Below are positions 34,738-45,539 of a DNA stretch of 57,329 bases, in pieces. The stretch covers positions 1 through 57,329 of the forward strand of contig JANQKQ010000029.1 in assembly GCA_028281105.1 (NCBI GenBank), written 5' to 3'. The position numbers were made by a program, and so were the translations under genes. How positions within the stretch are numbered: the stretch's first letter is position 1; every line of letters starts with the position of its first letter. The stretch comes from Rhizobiaceae bacterium (GTDB lineage: Bacteria; Pseudomonadota; Alphaproteobacteria; Rhizobiales; Rhizobiaceae). The notes under the pieces are model-generated. The model searched no databases. It was not told the origin of the DNA and saw only the letters and a program-made list of their open reading frames with translations.

Positions 34738-35736
34738 TTACCCGTTCACGAAAGCCATGTCGTCCGCCAGCAGCTCGACGTCGCGCAAATCGCGCACCAC
34801 CAGGAACTCTTCGTCCTCGACCGCCGCGTCGGCCAGTTCCAGCTCCATGTCGAAGCGGGAACGAAACGCCTCGATGATCTCGGCCACCAGGATTTCCGGC
34901 GCCGATGCGCCCGCCGAAAGCCCGACCACGCGCGCATGGACCATCTCGTCCCAGGGAAGCTCCGCAGCCGTCTGCACCAGCTTGGCGTTGGCCGCGCCGG
35001 CGCGTAGCGCCACCTCGACCAGGCGGCGCGAGTTCGACGAATTCGGCGCGCCGACGATGATGAAATGATCGGCGCCGGGAGCGGCCTGCTTGACCGCCTC
35101 CTGGCGGTTGGTGGTGGCGTAGCAGATGGATTCGGCTGCCGGCGCCTGCAGGGCGGGGAAGCGTTCGGCCAGCCGGGCGATGATCGCCTCGGTGTCGTCG
35201 ACGGAAAGCGTGGTCTGGGTGACGAAGCCCAGCGCGGTTTCGTCCTGCGGCTGGTAGCGGTCGGCGTCCTCGACGGTCTCGATCAGGCTGACGGCGCCGT
35301 CGGGAAGCTGTCCCATGGTGCCGATCACTTCCGGGTGGCCTTCATGGCCGACCAGCAGCACGTGGCGGCCCTTGCGCATGTGGCGCACCGCCTGCTTGTG
35401 CACCTTGGAAACCAGCGGGCAGGTCGCGTCGAGATACAAAAGATCGCGCGCGCGCGCGTCCTCGGGCACCGACTTAGGCACGCCGTGGGCGGAGAACACC
35501 ACCGGCTGTTTCGTGGGCGGGATCTCGTCGAGTTCCTCGACGAATACCGCGCCGCGCGCCTCCAGCCCTTCGACCACATAGCGGTTGTGCACGATCTCGT
35601 GGCGCACATAGACCGGGGCACCGTATTTCTTCAGCGCCAGCACGACGATCTGGATCGCCCGATCGACGCCGGCGCAGAAGCCGCGCGGGCCGCACAGTCG
35701 CAGGGTCAGGGGGTGGGCTGATGACAAGGGGCTCAT
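34738..35736 (-). CDS. ispH: 4-hydroxy-3-methylbut-2-enyl diphosphate reductase
   Basis: A 332-residue iron-sulfur enzyme, the last step of the MEP isoprenoid pathway. The three cluster cysteines are in [21 protein letters not shown] and [11 protein letters not shown]. The diphosphate-binding [16 protein letters not shown] is present. It is the first gene of ispH-thrB-rnhA. Isoprenoid supply also feeds CtaB in the nearby oxidase operon (farnesylation of haem). Confidence 0.97.
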   Translation of the reverse strand: MSPLSSAHPLTLRLCGPRGFCAGVDRAIQIVVLALKKYGAPVYVRHEIVHNRYVVEGLEARGAVFVEELDEIPPTKQPVVFSAHGVPKSVPEDARARDLLYLDATCPLVSKVHKQAVRHMRKGRHVLLVGHEGHPEVIGTMGQLPDGAVSLIETVEDADRYQPQDETALGFVTQTTLSVDDTEAIIARLAERFPALQAPAAESICYATTNRQEAVKQAAPGADHFIIVGAPNSSNSRRLVEVALRAGAANAKLVQTAAELPWDEMVHARVVGLSAGASAPEILVAEIIEAFRSRFDMELELADAAVEDEEFLVVRDLRDVELLADDMAFVNG

Positions 35737-35867
35737 CGCGCATAAATGGGTTGTCGCAACGCCGGTGACTAGAGGGGCGCTGGCCGACGGTTGTCAAGGG
35801 TTGCGCGGACCGGTCCGCGTCGGGCTTGTGCTCGATAGGGTTTCACATGTGGATGGTATCGACCCTC

Positions 35868-36110
35868 ATTGTTTCGCACCCCCACCCTCATTCCCTCCCC
35901 TCAAGGGGGAGGGAAGGTGTTGGGGCAACCTGCCTGCCCACATTCACTGCGTCATCCTCGCCCTTGTGGCGAGGATCTAATGCGATCAGCCACGCCATTC
36001 AGCATGGATGGTGGGTTAGATCCTTGGGACAAGCCCAAGGATGACGCGTGAACGAACGGCACGGCCCAGTCCCCCTCCCCCTTGAGGGGAGGGGTTAGGG
36101 GTGGGGGTGA
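35868..36110. repeat. Intergenic repeat mosaic
   Basis: Starts with a partial duplicate CCCTCATTGTTTCGCACCCC and then CCACCCTCATTCCCTCCCCT / CAAGGGGGAGGG, GTCATCCTCGCCCTTGTGGCGAGGATCTAA facing TTAGATCCTTGGGACAAGCCCAAGGATGACGC, and CCCTCCCCCTTGAGGGGAGGGG with TTAGGGGTGGGGG. It explains the 409-base gap between ispH and surf1; no gene is seen. Confidence 0.8.
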
Positions 36111-36145
36111 ATCACGCTTCTGATTCCACCTGGACCGAACAAGGT

Positions 36146-36862
36146 CTAGCCCCGCGCGCGCGACCACATGAATGCGATGCCGACGCCGGCCAGCGCCAGG
36201 GCCAGGCCGTACCAGGTGACCGCATATTGCAGATGGTTGTTGGAAAACGCGATCAGGGTGGTGCCGCCGACGGGCAGGCCGTCGCCGGCCTCGCCCGGCC
36301 CGGCGTCGACCATGAACGACAGAGTGCTTGCCGGCTCGAGCCCGGCCGCGCGCGTCATTGCGGTAAAGTCGCGCCAGTAGAACTTGCCGGCGGCGAGATC
36401 GGCGTCTGGCAGGAAGGCGTTGGGCTTTGCTAGCAGCGGGTTGCGCGCCAGGCCGGTGACCGTGTGGGGACCGGCGGGCTGGCTGCCCGGCCGGGTCTGC
36501 GGGTCGATCTGGTCGTCAGGGACGAAACCGCGATTGACCAGCACCGCGCGGCCGTCGTCGAGGCGCAGCGGCGTGATCACGTTCCAGCCCGGCTCGCCCT
36601 TCCAGGTCAAGTAGGAGTAGATCTCGGCGTCGTGGTCGAACTCGCCGGCGACCTCCACCGGCCAATAGTCGACGTCGCCGGTCTCGCCCCACAGGCGCTC
36701 GATCTCGCGCAACGGGCGCGGCGGGCCGGCGATGCGGGTGTCGACGCGCTCGATCAGCGCTTCCTTCCAGGCAAGGCGCTGGACCTGCCAGGTGCCCAGC
36801 CCGGCGAGCACCGCGAAGCCGGCGGCGATGCACGCGACCAGCAGCGCGGTCGACGCGCGCAT
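36146..36862 (-). CDS. SURF1 family cytochrome oxidase assembly protein
   Basis: A 238-residue protein with one membrane helix at each end (TALLVACIAAGFAVLAGLGTW and YAVTWYGLALALAGVGIAFMW) and a periplasmic domain between. SURF1 signatures include GTWQVQRLAWKEALI, WPVEVAGEFDH and VLVNRGFVP. It helps insert haem a into subunit I of the aa3 oxidase encoded upstream. It is the last gene of the cox operon. The DUF983 gene often found between ctaE and surf1 in relatives is absent; the two genes are only 20 bases apart. Confidence 0.94.
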   Translation of the reverse strand: MRASTALLVACIAAGFAVLAGLGTWQVQRLAWKEALIERVDTRIAGPPRPLREIERLWGETGDVDYWPVEVAGEFDHDAEIYSYLTWKGEPGWNVITPLRLDDGRAVLVNRGFVPDDQIDPQTRPGSQPAGPHTVTGLARNPLLAKPNAFLPDADLAAGKFYWRDFTAMTRAAGLEPASTLSFMVDAGPGEAGDGLPVGGTTLIAFSNNHLQYAVTWYGLALALAGVGIAFMWSRARG

Positions 36863-36882
36863 TGCCTAAGCAGCTTCGGCGG

Positions 36883-37761
36883 TCAGTGGTGCGCGATCGG
36901 CGCGCCCCAGGACGCCCACACATAAATGCAGAAGAACAGGAACAGCCAGACTACGTCGACGAAGTGCCAGTACCAGGCGGCCGCCTCGAAGCCGAAATGC
37001 TGCTCCGGCTTGAAATGGCCGGCCATGGCGCGCAGCAGGCACACGATCAGGAAGACGGTGCCCACCAGCACGTGGAAGCCGTGGAAGCCGGTGGCCATGA
37101 AGAAGGTGGCGCCGTAGATGGACTCGGAGAACGCGAACGGCGCGACGGCGTATTCGTAGGCCTGGACTGAAGTGAACAGCACGCCCAGCGCAATCGTCAC
37201 GAACAGCATGAAATTGAGCATGCCGCGCTCGTTGTGCAGCAGGGCGTGGTGCGCCCAGGTCACCGTGGTGCCCGACAAAAGCAGCACGATGGTGTTGAAC
37301 AACGGCAGGTGCAGCGGGTCGAGCACTTCCAGCCCGGCCGGCGGCCACTGGCCGCCCGTATGCTCGACCCTGGCGACCTGGATCGCCTCGTCGGCGAACA
37401 GGCTGGCGTCGAAGAACGCCCAGAACCAGGCGACGAAGAACATCACTTCCGAGGCAATGAACAGGATCATGCCGTAGCGCAGATGCAGCGCGACGACGCG
37501 CGTGTGCAGGCCGGTATGGGCCTCGCGGATGGTGTCGGCCCACCAGGCGAACATGGTGTAGGCGACGATCACCAGGCCGATCAGGAAGACCCAGGGCGTG
37601 GCGAAGTCGATGCCGCCCATCAGCAGGGGCTGGTCGTTGAGATCGCGCATCAGCGCAATCCCGCCCAGCGCCATGATCAGCGCGCCCACTCCGCCGATGA
37701 TCGGCCACGGGCTGGGATCGACGATGTGGTAATCGTGGTTCTTGGTGTGGGCGTCCGCCAT
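36883..37761 (-). CDS. ctaE: Cytochrome c oxidase subunit III
   Basis: A 292-residue protein with seven transmembrane segments. It begins MADAHTKNHDYHIVDPSPWP and contains EAHTGLHTRVVALHLRYGMILFIASEVMFFVAWFWAFF (in two runs) and GFHGFHVLVGTVFL, the canonical subunit III features, with a C-terminal HFVDVVWLFLFFCIYVW. It stabilises the aa3 oxidase and its proton supply. The ATG at 37761 is chosen; the open frame continues far upstream through the ctaG region in the wrong frame. Confidence 0.97.
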   Translation of the reverse strand: MADAHTKNHDYHIVDPSPWPIIGGVGALIMALGGIALMRDLNDQPLLMGGIDFATPWVFLIGLVIVAYTMFAWWADTIREAHTGLHTRVVALHLRYGMILFIASEVMFFVAWFWAFFDASLFADEAIQVARVEHTGGQWPPAGLEVLDPLHLPLFNTIVLLLSGTTVTWAHHALLHNERGMLNFMLFVTIALGVLFTSVQAYEYAVAPFAFSESIYGATFFMATGFHGFHVLVGTVFLIVCLLRAMAGHFKPEQHFGFEAAAWYWHFVDVVWLFLFFCIYVWASWGAPIAHH

Positions 37762-37811
37762 GGTCAGCTCCCGGTTCGCCGCACGTCGCGCGCACGGCCT
37801 TTTGCATGGTT

Positions 37812-38423
37812 TTAGTTGCGCACGATCTCGCCGGCCGGGCCGGGCCCGTCCAAAGCGGCCGCGGCGGTCTCCTGCGGCTCGTCGACGGCGAAGAACGTGT
37901 ACGACAGGGTGATGGTCTTGATCTGCTCCAGCGCTTCCTCGTCGACCAGTTCCGGATCGATGAAGAACACCACCGGCATGTCCAGGCTCTCGCCCGGCGC
38001 AAGCGTGGTCTCGGTGAAGCAGAAGCACTCGATCTTGTTGAAATAGGCGCCCGCCTGCAACGGGGTGACGTTGAAGGTGGCGGTGCCGGTCATCGGCTCG
38101 TTCGAAGTGTTTTGCGCGCGATAGGCGATCTGCATGGTCTCGCCCAGGCCTAAGGAAACCTCGCGCTTGACGGGGGCGAAGCTCCAGGTCAGCCCGCCCG
38201 AAACGTTGGCGTCGAAGCGCACGGCGATCTCGCGATCGCTTACCGATGCTGTCGGCGCGGCGTCGGCGCGCTGGGTGGTGCCGGCGAACCCGGTCACCTG
38301 GCAGAACAGACGGTACAGCGGCACCGAGGCGAACGACAGGCCGACCATGCCGACGACGACGCCCAGGCACACCGCGGCGGTGCGGGCATTGGTCGATGCG
38401 GCTTTGGCGTCTGCCTTGATCAT
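37812..38423 (-). CDS. ctaG: Cytochrome c oxidase assembly protein CtaG (Cox11)
   Basis: A 203-residue copper chaperone for the CuB site. One N-terminal membrane anchor (VCLGVVVGMVGLSFASVPLYRLFCQVTGF) is followed by a periplasmic beta-sandwich with the copper motif CFCFTE and the MPVVFFIDPEL segment. The ATG at 38423 has GAGA nearby. An alternative GTG at 38441 overlaps the stop of the upstream 52-residue gene (GTGA) and would add six residues. Confidence 0.95.
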   Translation of the reverse strand: MIKADAKAASTNARTAAVCLGVVVGMVGLSFASVPLYRLFCQVTGFAGTTQRADAAPTASVSDREIAVRFDANVSGGLTWSFAPVKREVSLGLGETMQIAYRAQNTSNEPMTGTATFNVTPLQAGAYFNKIECFCFTETTLAPGESLDMPVVFFIDPELVDEEALEQIKTITLSYTFFAVDEPQETAAAALDGPGPAGEIVRN

Positions 38424-38437
38424 CGCGTTCTCTTGCC

Positions 38438-38596
38438 TCACAGCGGCCTATCGAGCACGTTCGGCCCGAGCCGCACCACGGTGGCCACGTAGAAGATGAT
38501 GACCAGCGCGCCCAACAGCAGCGCCACGGCCAGGTTTCGCGCCCGTTGCGCCCGTTTCGCGCGCATCTCGCGCTCGTTGTCCTTGTCGTCCGCCAT
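38438..38596 (-). CDS. Small CoxF-like membrane protein
   Basis: A 52-residue protein: a charged N-terminus (ADDKDNEREMRAKRAQRARN) and a single hydrophobic segment (LAVALLLGALVIIFYVATVV) ending VRLGPNVLDRPL. Its position between ctaB and ctaG matches the small coxF gene of alphaproteobacterial oxidase operons. The ATG lies three bases after the ctaB stop and its TGA overlaps a possible GTG start of ctaG, so translation is tightly coupled. It is below common ORF length cut-offs and easily missed. Its function in oxidase assembly is inferred only from position. Confidence 0.85.
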   Translation of the reverse strand: MADDKDNEREMRAKRAQRARNLAVALLLGALVIIFYVATVVRLGPNVLDRPL

Positions 38597-38599
38597 CGC

Positions 38600-39529
38600 T
38601 CACCAGACCATCCCGCTCCATACCGCCTCGCCGAGCAGGATGGCGAACAGTGCGAACAGGTAGAACACCGAATAGGCGAACAGCTTCTTGGCCGCCGCGC
38701 GCAGCCGCTCGGCGCCGGCCTGCCACAGCACGATGGCGTATGCGAAGAAGACGGCGCCAAGACCGATCGCGGCGATGCCGTAAACGGCGCTCGCGAAGCC
38801 CAGCGGCCAGGGCGCCACGCCCGCCAGCGCCACCAGCGCCGCGTAGATCAGGATCTGCCGCCGCGTCGAGCGCTCGCCGGCGACGTTGGGCATCATCGGG
38901 ATGCCGGCGCGCTCATAGTCGTGGGCGCGCACCAGGGCCAGCGCCCAGAAATGCGGCGGGGTCCAAAGGAAGATGATGGCGAACAGCACCAGCGGCTCCA
39001 GCGAAATCGACCCGGTCGCGGCCGCCCAGCCGATCACCGGAGGAAACGCGCCGGCCGCACCCCCGATGACGATGTTCTGGGGCGTGGAGCGCTTGAGCCA
39101 CATGGAATAGACGACGGCGTAGAAGAAGATGGTGAAGGCCAGCAGCGCGGCGGCGAGATAGCCCACCAGCACGCCCATGGTCATTACCGACAGGGCCGCC
39201 AGCACCAGGCCGAAGGCGAACGCGCCGTCGGCGGTCACCCGGCCGGCGGGGACCGGGCGGGTTCGCGTGCGCGCCATCAAGCCGTCGATGTCGGCGTCGA
39301 CCCACATGTTGAGCGCGCCGGACGCGCCCGCGCCCACCGCGATGCACACGATGGCGACGAGCGCCATGAACGGGTGCGGGTCCGCCGGCGCCAGCACCAG
39401 CCCGACGAGCGCGGTGAACACCACCAGGGACATCACCCGCGGCTTGAGCAGGGCGACATAGTCCGACGGCATCGCCAGCGAGGCCGCCGGCGCTTCCATG
39501 CCCATGTCCAACTGTTCGCTCATGCTCAT
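38600..39529 (-). CDS. ctaB: Protohaem IX farnesyltransferase (haem O synthase)
   Basis: A 309-residue polytopic UbiA-family prenyltransferase. The first Asp-rich motif is in [23 protein letters not shown], and the second region [20 protein letters not shown] is also conserved (each quoted to 20 residues or fewer in parts). It farnesylates haem b to haem o for the aa3 oxidase. It lies downstream of ctaD and three bases before the small coxF-like gene. Confidence 0.96.
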   Translation of the reverse strand: MSMSEQLDMGMEAPAASLAMPSDYVALLKPRVMSLVVFTALVGLVLAPADPHPFMALVAIVCIAVGAGASGALNMWVDADIDGLMARTRTRPVPAGRVTADGAFAFGLVLAALSVMTMGVLVGYLAAALLAFTIFFYAVVYSMWLKRSTPQNIVIGGAAGAFPPVIGWAAATGSISLEPLVLFAIIFLWTPPHFWALALVRAHDYERAGIPMMPNVAGERSTRRQILIYAALVALAGVAPWPLGFASAVYGIAAIGLGAVFFAYAIVLWQAGAERLRAAAKKLFAYSVFYLFALFAILLGEAVWSGMVW

Positions 39530-39595
39530 CGTTATTGCCGTCTCATGCCGTCGCGCTCAGGAGCAAACGGGCGCGATTGCGCGCCCGATGCACCG

Positions 39596-41218
<1,623 letters not shown>

Positions 41219-42121
41219 CTAGTTGCCGGCGACTTCGACCGAGCGCCGACCGGCTTCGATCGATGCCATCAGCGCGCGGTTGGCCGCTTCAATGTCATCT
41301 GCCGCCGCCGCTTTCCATGCTTCGTACTGCTGCGCGGAGACGATGCGGATGCCGATGGGCATGAACGCGTGGTCCTTGCCGCACAGTTCCGAGCACTGGC
41401 CGTAGAAGATGCCTTCGCGGTCGGCCTTGAACCAGACCTCGTTGATGCGCCCGGGCACCGCGTCCTTCTTGACGCCGAGCGCGGGGACGGCGAAGGCGTG
41501 GATGACGTCGGCCGCCGTGATCAGCACGCGCACCACGGTGTCGACCGGCAGCACCAGATCGTTGTCGACGGCCAGAAGGTAGGGATATTCGGCCTCGTCG
41601 GTCTTGCCGTATTCGGCGCGCTCGGCCATCGCCGCTTCCGGGTCGGAATACTTCTCGCGGCCGATCAGCAGCGAATCAAAGGCGATCTCGCTGCCGTCCT
41701 GATATTCGTAGCCCCAATACCACTGGAAACCGGTCGCCTTGACCGTCAGTTCGGGCTCTTCCTCGGGCACGATCTGGCGGGTCAGCAGGTCGAAGGAGGG
41801 GATCGCGATCATGATCAGGATGATGATCGGAACCACGGTCCACACCACCTCGATGAAGGTGTTGTGGGTGGTGCGCGACGGGTTGGGATTGGCGCGCGCG
41901 TTGTAACGCACGATGACGATCAGCATCAGCACCATCACCAGGATGGTGATCGGCACGATGAACCACAGGGTGTACAGATCGAACCATTCGATGCGCGCCG
42001 CCATCTCGGAAGCGGCCGGCTGATGCCAGATCTGCCAGTCCCACAGCTGCTGCTGCGCGATTGCCGGCGCTGACGCCAATGTGGCGATGAACAGTGCAAA
42101 AACCGCCGTGATCGCTCGCAT
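41219..42121 (-). CDS. ctaC: Cytochrome c oxidase subunit II
   Basis: A 300-residue protein: signal peptide ending SAPAIAQQQ, two membrane helices (about 45-70 and 88-112) and a periplasmic cupredoxin domain. CuA ligands are in CSELCGKDHAFMPI (C-x3-C-x3-H-x2-M) with the earlier histidine in ADVIHAFAVPALGVK; the aromatic GFQWYWGYEY electron-entry motif is present. It is the first gene of the cox operon. The start is the ATG at 42121; a GTG directly before it is also possible. Confidence 0.97.
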   Translation of the reverse strand: MRAITAVFALFIATLASAPAIAQQQLWDWQIWHQPAASEMAARIEWFDLYTLWFIVPITILVMVLMLIVIVRYNARANPNPSRTTHNTFIEVVWTVVPIIILIMIAIPSFDLLTRQIVPEEEPELTVKATGFQWYWGYEYQDGSEIAFDSLLIGREKYSDPEAAMAERAEYGKTDEAEYPYLLAVDNDLVLPVDTVVRVLITAADVIHAFAVPALGVKKDAVPGRINEVWFKADREGIFYGQCSELCGKDHAFMPIGIRIVSAQQYEAWKAAAADDIEAANRALMASIEAGRRSVEVAGN

Positions 42122-42200
42122 CACGTTATCTCTCCTGATCGATTGCGCGCCGCCTGGCGGCCCCTGACCCGCCCGTCCCGCCGTGGCCGGTCTCGAAAAC

Positions 42201-42218
42201 GCCAGTTCGCGAACTGGC
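42201..42218. promoter_or_regulatory. 18-bp perfect palindrome upstream of the cox operon
   Basis: GCCAGTTCGCGAACTGGC reads the same on both strands and lies about 80-100 bases upstream of ctaC in a 432-base gap that otherwise shows no gene and no dispersed repeats. It is a good candidate operator for oxidase regulation or for the divergent IalB-like gene. Confidence 0.45.
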
Positions 42219-42300
42219 CTGGAAACCGATTGTCAAACACGCCGCAACGGCTGGGAAGTTCGTTCAACGGGGCCGATATCCTCGCACAGATTCCGTTCCA

Positions 42301-42315
42301 TTGACAGATCGTCAA
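42301..42315. promoter_or_regulatory. TTGAC-N5-GTCAA inverted repeat
   Basis: TTGACAGATCGTCAA, 5-bp arms with a 5-base spacer, between ctaC and the IalB-like gene. It resembles FNR/FixK-type half sites (TTGAt..atCAA) but the spacer is one base longer than canonical, so assignment is weak. Confidence 0.25.
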
Positions 42316-42556
42316 ACCACAACACGCACCGGTTCGCAACCTGTGCGCATGTCAGCGCGATGCGGCATTTTACCTCTCGCCACCCGCCCCGCGCCCGGCT
42401 TCCGCCCGCCTGGCGCGGCAAGCCGCAAAATGGCCAAAGTCTGCCGGATAACCGGCGCATCGGGCGAATCGCGATTCCCCCCCGGCCGCGCCGGTTTTGT
42501 TTGAACGGGCGTCAGGGCATGATGATCCAACCGAAGCTGATTCGAAAGCCGCGTCC

Positions 42557-43075
42557 ATGATTCGAAGTCTTTCGCCGGCCGCTGCCGCCGCCACCGTGCT
42601 CGCCGCGCTCGCGTTGAGTGCGTTCGCCGGCGGGCAGGCGGCAGCCCAGGGGGCGGTGAAATCGTCCCACGGCGCGTGGTCGCTGGTCTGCGACACCCCG
42701 CCCGGCGCTTCGTCGGAACAGTGCGCGCTGATGCAGAACGTGGTGGCAGAGGACCGCGCCGAGGTGGGCTTGTCCGTGGTGGTGCTGAAGACCGCCGACC
42801 AGAAGGCGCGCATCTTGCGGGTGCTGGCGCCGCTGGGCGTGCTGCTGCCCAACGGGCTCGGCCTCAACGTGGACGGCGAGGACATCGGGCGCGCCTATTT
42901 CGTCAAGTGCTTCCAGGACGGCTGCTACGCCGAGGTGATCTTAGAAGAGCCGCTGCTGGCCACCTTGAGCGCGGGCGGCACCGCCACCTTCATCGTCTTC
43001 CAGACCCCGGAGGAAGGCATCGGCATCCCCGTGGATCTGACCGGCTTCGCCGAAGGGTTCCAAAACCTTCCGTGA
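42557..43075 (+). CDS. Invasion-associated locus B (IalB)-like exported protein
   Basis: A 172-residue protein. The signal peptide RSLSPAAAAATVLAALALSA ends near GGQAAAQ. The mature part has the IalB pattern: HGAWSLVCDTPPG, CALMQ, GLSVVV, RVLAPLGVLLPNGLGLNVDG, CFQDGCYAEV, and two cysteine pairs likely to form disulfides. Function is unsettled outside Bartonella; it is common next to tldD and the cox operon in Hyphomicrobiales. The ATG at 42557 is chosen to begin at the signal peptide. Confidence 0.88.
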   Translation: MIRSLSPAAAAATVLAALALSAFAGGQAAAQGAVKSSHGAWSLVCDTPPGASSEQCALMQNVVAEDRAEVGLSVVVLKTADQKARILRVLAPLGVLLPNGLGLNVDGEDIGRAYFVKCFQDGCYAEVILEEPLLATLSAGGTATFIVFQTPEEGIGIPVDLTGFAEGFQNLP

Positions 43076-43138
43076 ACGCGGCTTGACCGCGCGCGCCCAC
43101 GCCCACATGTTGGGGTGAGCTTTTTGCCGGCAGCAAGG

Positions 43139-44563
43139 ATGGGATGGTTCATGAAATCGCTGATCGAGGCCTTTGACATCGACCAAAAGGGCGTCGAGCG
43201 CATCGTCGCCGATGCGGTGGGCGCCGCCGACGATGGCGAACTGTATCTGGAATATCTGCAGTCCGAAGCGCTGGTCTTCGACAACGGCAAACTGAAATCG
43301 GGCGCCTATCACACCGACCAGGGCTTCGGCCTGCGCGCGGTGGCGGGCGAGGCGGCCGCGTTCGCGCACTCCGGCGAACTGTCCGAACAGAGCCTCAAGC
43401 GCGCCGGCGAGGCGGTCAAGGCGATCCATGCCGGCCGCGGCGGCACCTATGCCGGGCCGCCGGCCAGGACCAACCGCTCCCTGTACCCCGACGAGAACCC
43501 GCTGGGCGCGCCGACCTTCGAAGAAAAGGTCAAGCTGCTGGAAGCCATGGACGCCTATGCGCGCGCCGCCGACGAGCGCGTGCGCCAGGTCTCCGCCTCG
43601 ATCGCCGGTTCCTGGCAGATCGTGGAAATCCTGCGCGCCGACGGCCACTGGGTGCGCGACGTGCGCCCGCTGGTGCGCGTCTCCGTCCAGGTGGTGGCGG
43701 GCGTCGGCGACCGCCAGGAGACCGGCATGTTCGGCTTCGGCGGCCGGCGGGGCTTCGGCGAGTTCATCACCGAACACAACTGGCGGGGCGCGGTCGACGA
43801 GGCGCTGCGCCAGGCGGTGGTCAATCTGGACGCGGTGCCGGCCCCGGCGGGCACCTTCGACGTGGTCTTAGGCCCCGGCTGGCCGGGCGTGATGCTGCAC
43901 GAGGCGGTCGGCCACGGGCTGGAGGGCGACTTCAACCGCAAGAAGACTTCCGCCTTCGCCGGCCTGATGGGCGAGCAGGTGGCGGCCAAGGGCGTCACCG
44001 TGATCGATGACGGCACCATCGAGGAGCGACGCGGCTCATTGAGCATCGATGACGAAGGCACGCCGAGCGAAAAGACCGTGCTGATCGAGGACGGCATCTT
44101 GGTCGGCTACATGCAGGACCGCCAGAACGCCCGGCTGATGGACATGGCGCCCACCGGCAACGGCCGTCGCCAGTCCTACGCCCACTCGCCGATGCCGCGC
44201 ATGACCAATACCTACATGCTGGCCGGCGACCACGAGCCCGACGAGATCATCGCCTCGGTCAAGGACGGCATCTACGCGGTCTCCTTCGGCGGCGGCCAGG
44301 TGGACATCACCTCGGGCAAGTTCGTGTTCGACTGCACCGAAGCCTACCGCATCGAAAACGGCAAGATCGGCCCGGCGCTCAAGGGCGCCAACCTGATCGG
44401 CAACGGCCCGGAAGCGATGAAGCGGGTCTCCATGATCGGCAACAATATGGAACTCGACAAGGGCATCGGCATGTGCGGCAAGAACGGCCAGGGCGTGCCG
44501 GTGGGCGTCGGCCAGCCGACGCTAAGGATGGACCAGGTGACGGTGGGGGGGACGGCGGCTTAG
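43139..44563 (+). CDS. tldD: Metalloprotease TldD
   Basis: About 474 residues. The zinc motif HEAVGHGLEGDF (HExxxH) and the conserved GRRQSYAHSPMPRMTNTYM and GGGQVDITSGKFVF segments identify TldD. With TldE/PmbA it degrades unfolded peptides and processes some peptide precursors; tldE is not in the window. The start could be ATG 43139, ATG 43151 (MKSLIEAF) or GTG 43115. It follows the IalB-like gene by about 60 bases. Confidence 0.95.
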   Translation: MGWFMKSLIEAFDIDQKGVERIVADAVGAADDGELYLEYLQSEALVFDNGKLKSGAYHTDQGFGLRAVAGEAAAFAHSGELSEQSLKRAGEAVKAIHAGRGGTYAGPPARTNRSLYPDENPLGAPTFEEKVKLLEAMDAYARAADERVRQVSASIAGSWQIVEILRADGHWVRDVRPLVRVSVQVVAGVGDRQETGMFGFGGRRGFGEFITEHNWRGAVDEALRQAVVNLDAVPAPAGTFDVVLGPGWPGVMLHEAVGHGLEGDFNRKKTSAFAGLMGEQVAAKGVTVIDDGTIEERRGSLSIDDEGTPSEKTVLIEDGILVGYMQDRQNARLMDMAPTGNGRRQSYAHSPMPRMTNTYMLAGDHEPDEIIASVKDGIYAVSFGGGQVDITSGKFVFDCTEAYRIENGKIGPALKGANLIGNGPEAMKRVSMIGNNMELDKGIGMCGKNGQGVPVGVGQPTLRMDQVTVGGTAA

Positions 44564-44695
44564 GGATGGTTGGCCGGGTGGGCGGCGGTCGTTCATTGCA
44601 CAAAGACTTGAAGAGCGCTGTGCGGACTTTGCTGTCGTTTGTTGAGCGGCAGCTCTCGGCGGAGTTCTTTTTTTGCGCCGGTCGCAGGGATTGAA

Positions 44696-45445
44696 CTACG
44701 TCCTGCGATTGAGTCCGGCGCCAGGCAATGCGCTGCCGTCTTCATTCCAATCAGACCAACCCGGAAAACTCAGGGGTTCGACATCGTCCAGGCTCGACAG
44801 GCACGAGGACCAGTCATCCAGATTGCGTTTGAGCCTGTTTTGCTGGCTGCTTTCGTCCTCGTAGCTATAACCATGCCCCTGCACACCGTAGGAAATGAAG
44901 GGCGGCAAGACCGAGAACCCGATGTAGTGCAACGAGTATTGCACCGGCCATAGCATCGTGTCGAAGTCGCCGCCCCGGCTGCCCGGTCCAAAGGCTGCAT
45001 GAGGCGCCCCGGTCGTGACGGAAACCAGCGCACGACGTCCTCTGAAGTAACCAGTGTCATAGCGCATTTTGCTGGTGTAGATCCCGCCGTTGATGAAAAC
45101 CCGATCCATCCATCCTTTCAGCATAGCCGGTGGTCCGTGCCACCACAGCGGGAACTGCAGGATGACCAGATCGGCGCGTTCCAGCTTGTCGATCTCGGCA
45201 GCGACATCTTCGGGTAGCGTGCCTGTGGCCCAGGCGTTGCGTTGTTCGCCCAAGGCCGCGAAACGTCCCGCCTCGAACCTGTTTGCATAGTGATCAGGGC
45301 GCTCAACGGGATCGAAACCCGTCCGGTAGAGATCGCTGAGCGTTACCATGCCACCTTCCTTGCGCAAAGCGCGCTGTGCGGTTCGTGTCAGCGCACCATT
45401 GTAGGAAGCAGCCTCGGGGTGCACATGAACGATATGGGTCCGCAT
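44696..45445 (-). CDS. NAD(P)H dehydrogenase (quinone)/flavodoxin-fold oxidoreductase
   Basis: A 249-residue NQO1/MdaB-like flavoprotein. The FMN/FAD phosphate-binding start IVHVHPEAASYNGALTRTA, the LVILQFPLWWHGPPAMLKGW substrate/flavin loop and VTTGAPHAAFG are recognisable. It probably performs two-electron reduction of quinones or nitro compounds. It is divergent from a LysR regulator whose start is 94 bases away, the usual arrangement for LysR control of an oxidoreductase. The C-terminus is longer than in the compact members. Confidence 0.88.
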   Translation of the reverse strand: MRTHIVHVHPEAASYNGALTRTAQRALRKEGGMVTLSDLYRTGFDPVERPDHYANRFEAGRFAALGEQRNAWATGTLPEDVAAEIDKLERADLVILQFPLWWHGPPAMLKGWMDRVFINGGIYTSKMRYDTGYFRGRRALVSVTTGAPHAAFGPGSRGGDFDTMLWPVQYSLHYIGFSVLPPFISYGVQGHGYSYEDESSQQNRLKRNLDDWSSCLSSLDDVEPLSFPGWSDWNEDGSALPGAGLNRRT

Positions 45446-45539
45446 CCGCCAAACTCCGACAGCTTTTTGAGTTCGCCATAATTTAGATTGTTCATTTGTG
45501 ATACGTATTCAGAAACTTCCGCAATCTGACCTTTCAAAA

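Noticed and set aside
44564-44695. tRNA or small RNA in the gap between tldD and the oxidoreductase
   Set aside because: No cloverleaf, CCA end or terminator-like hairpin could be found in the 130 bases.
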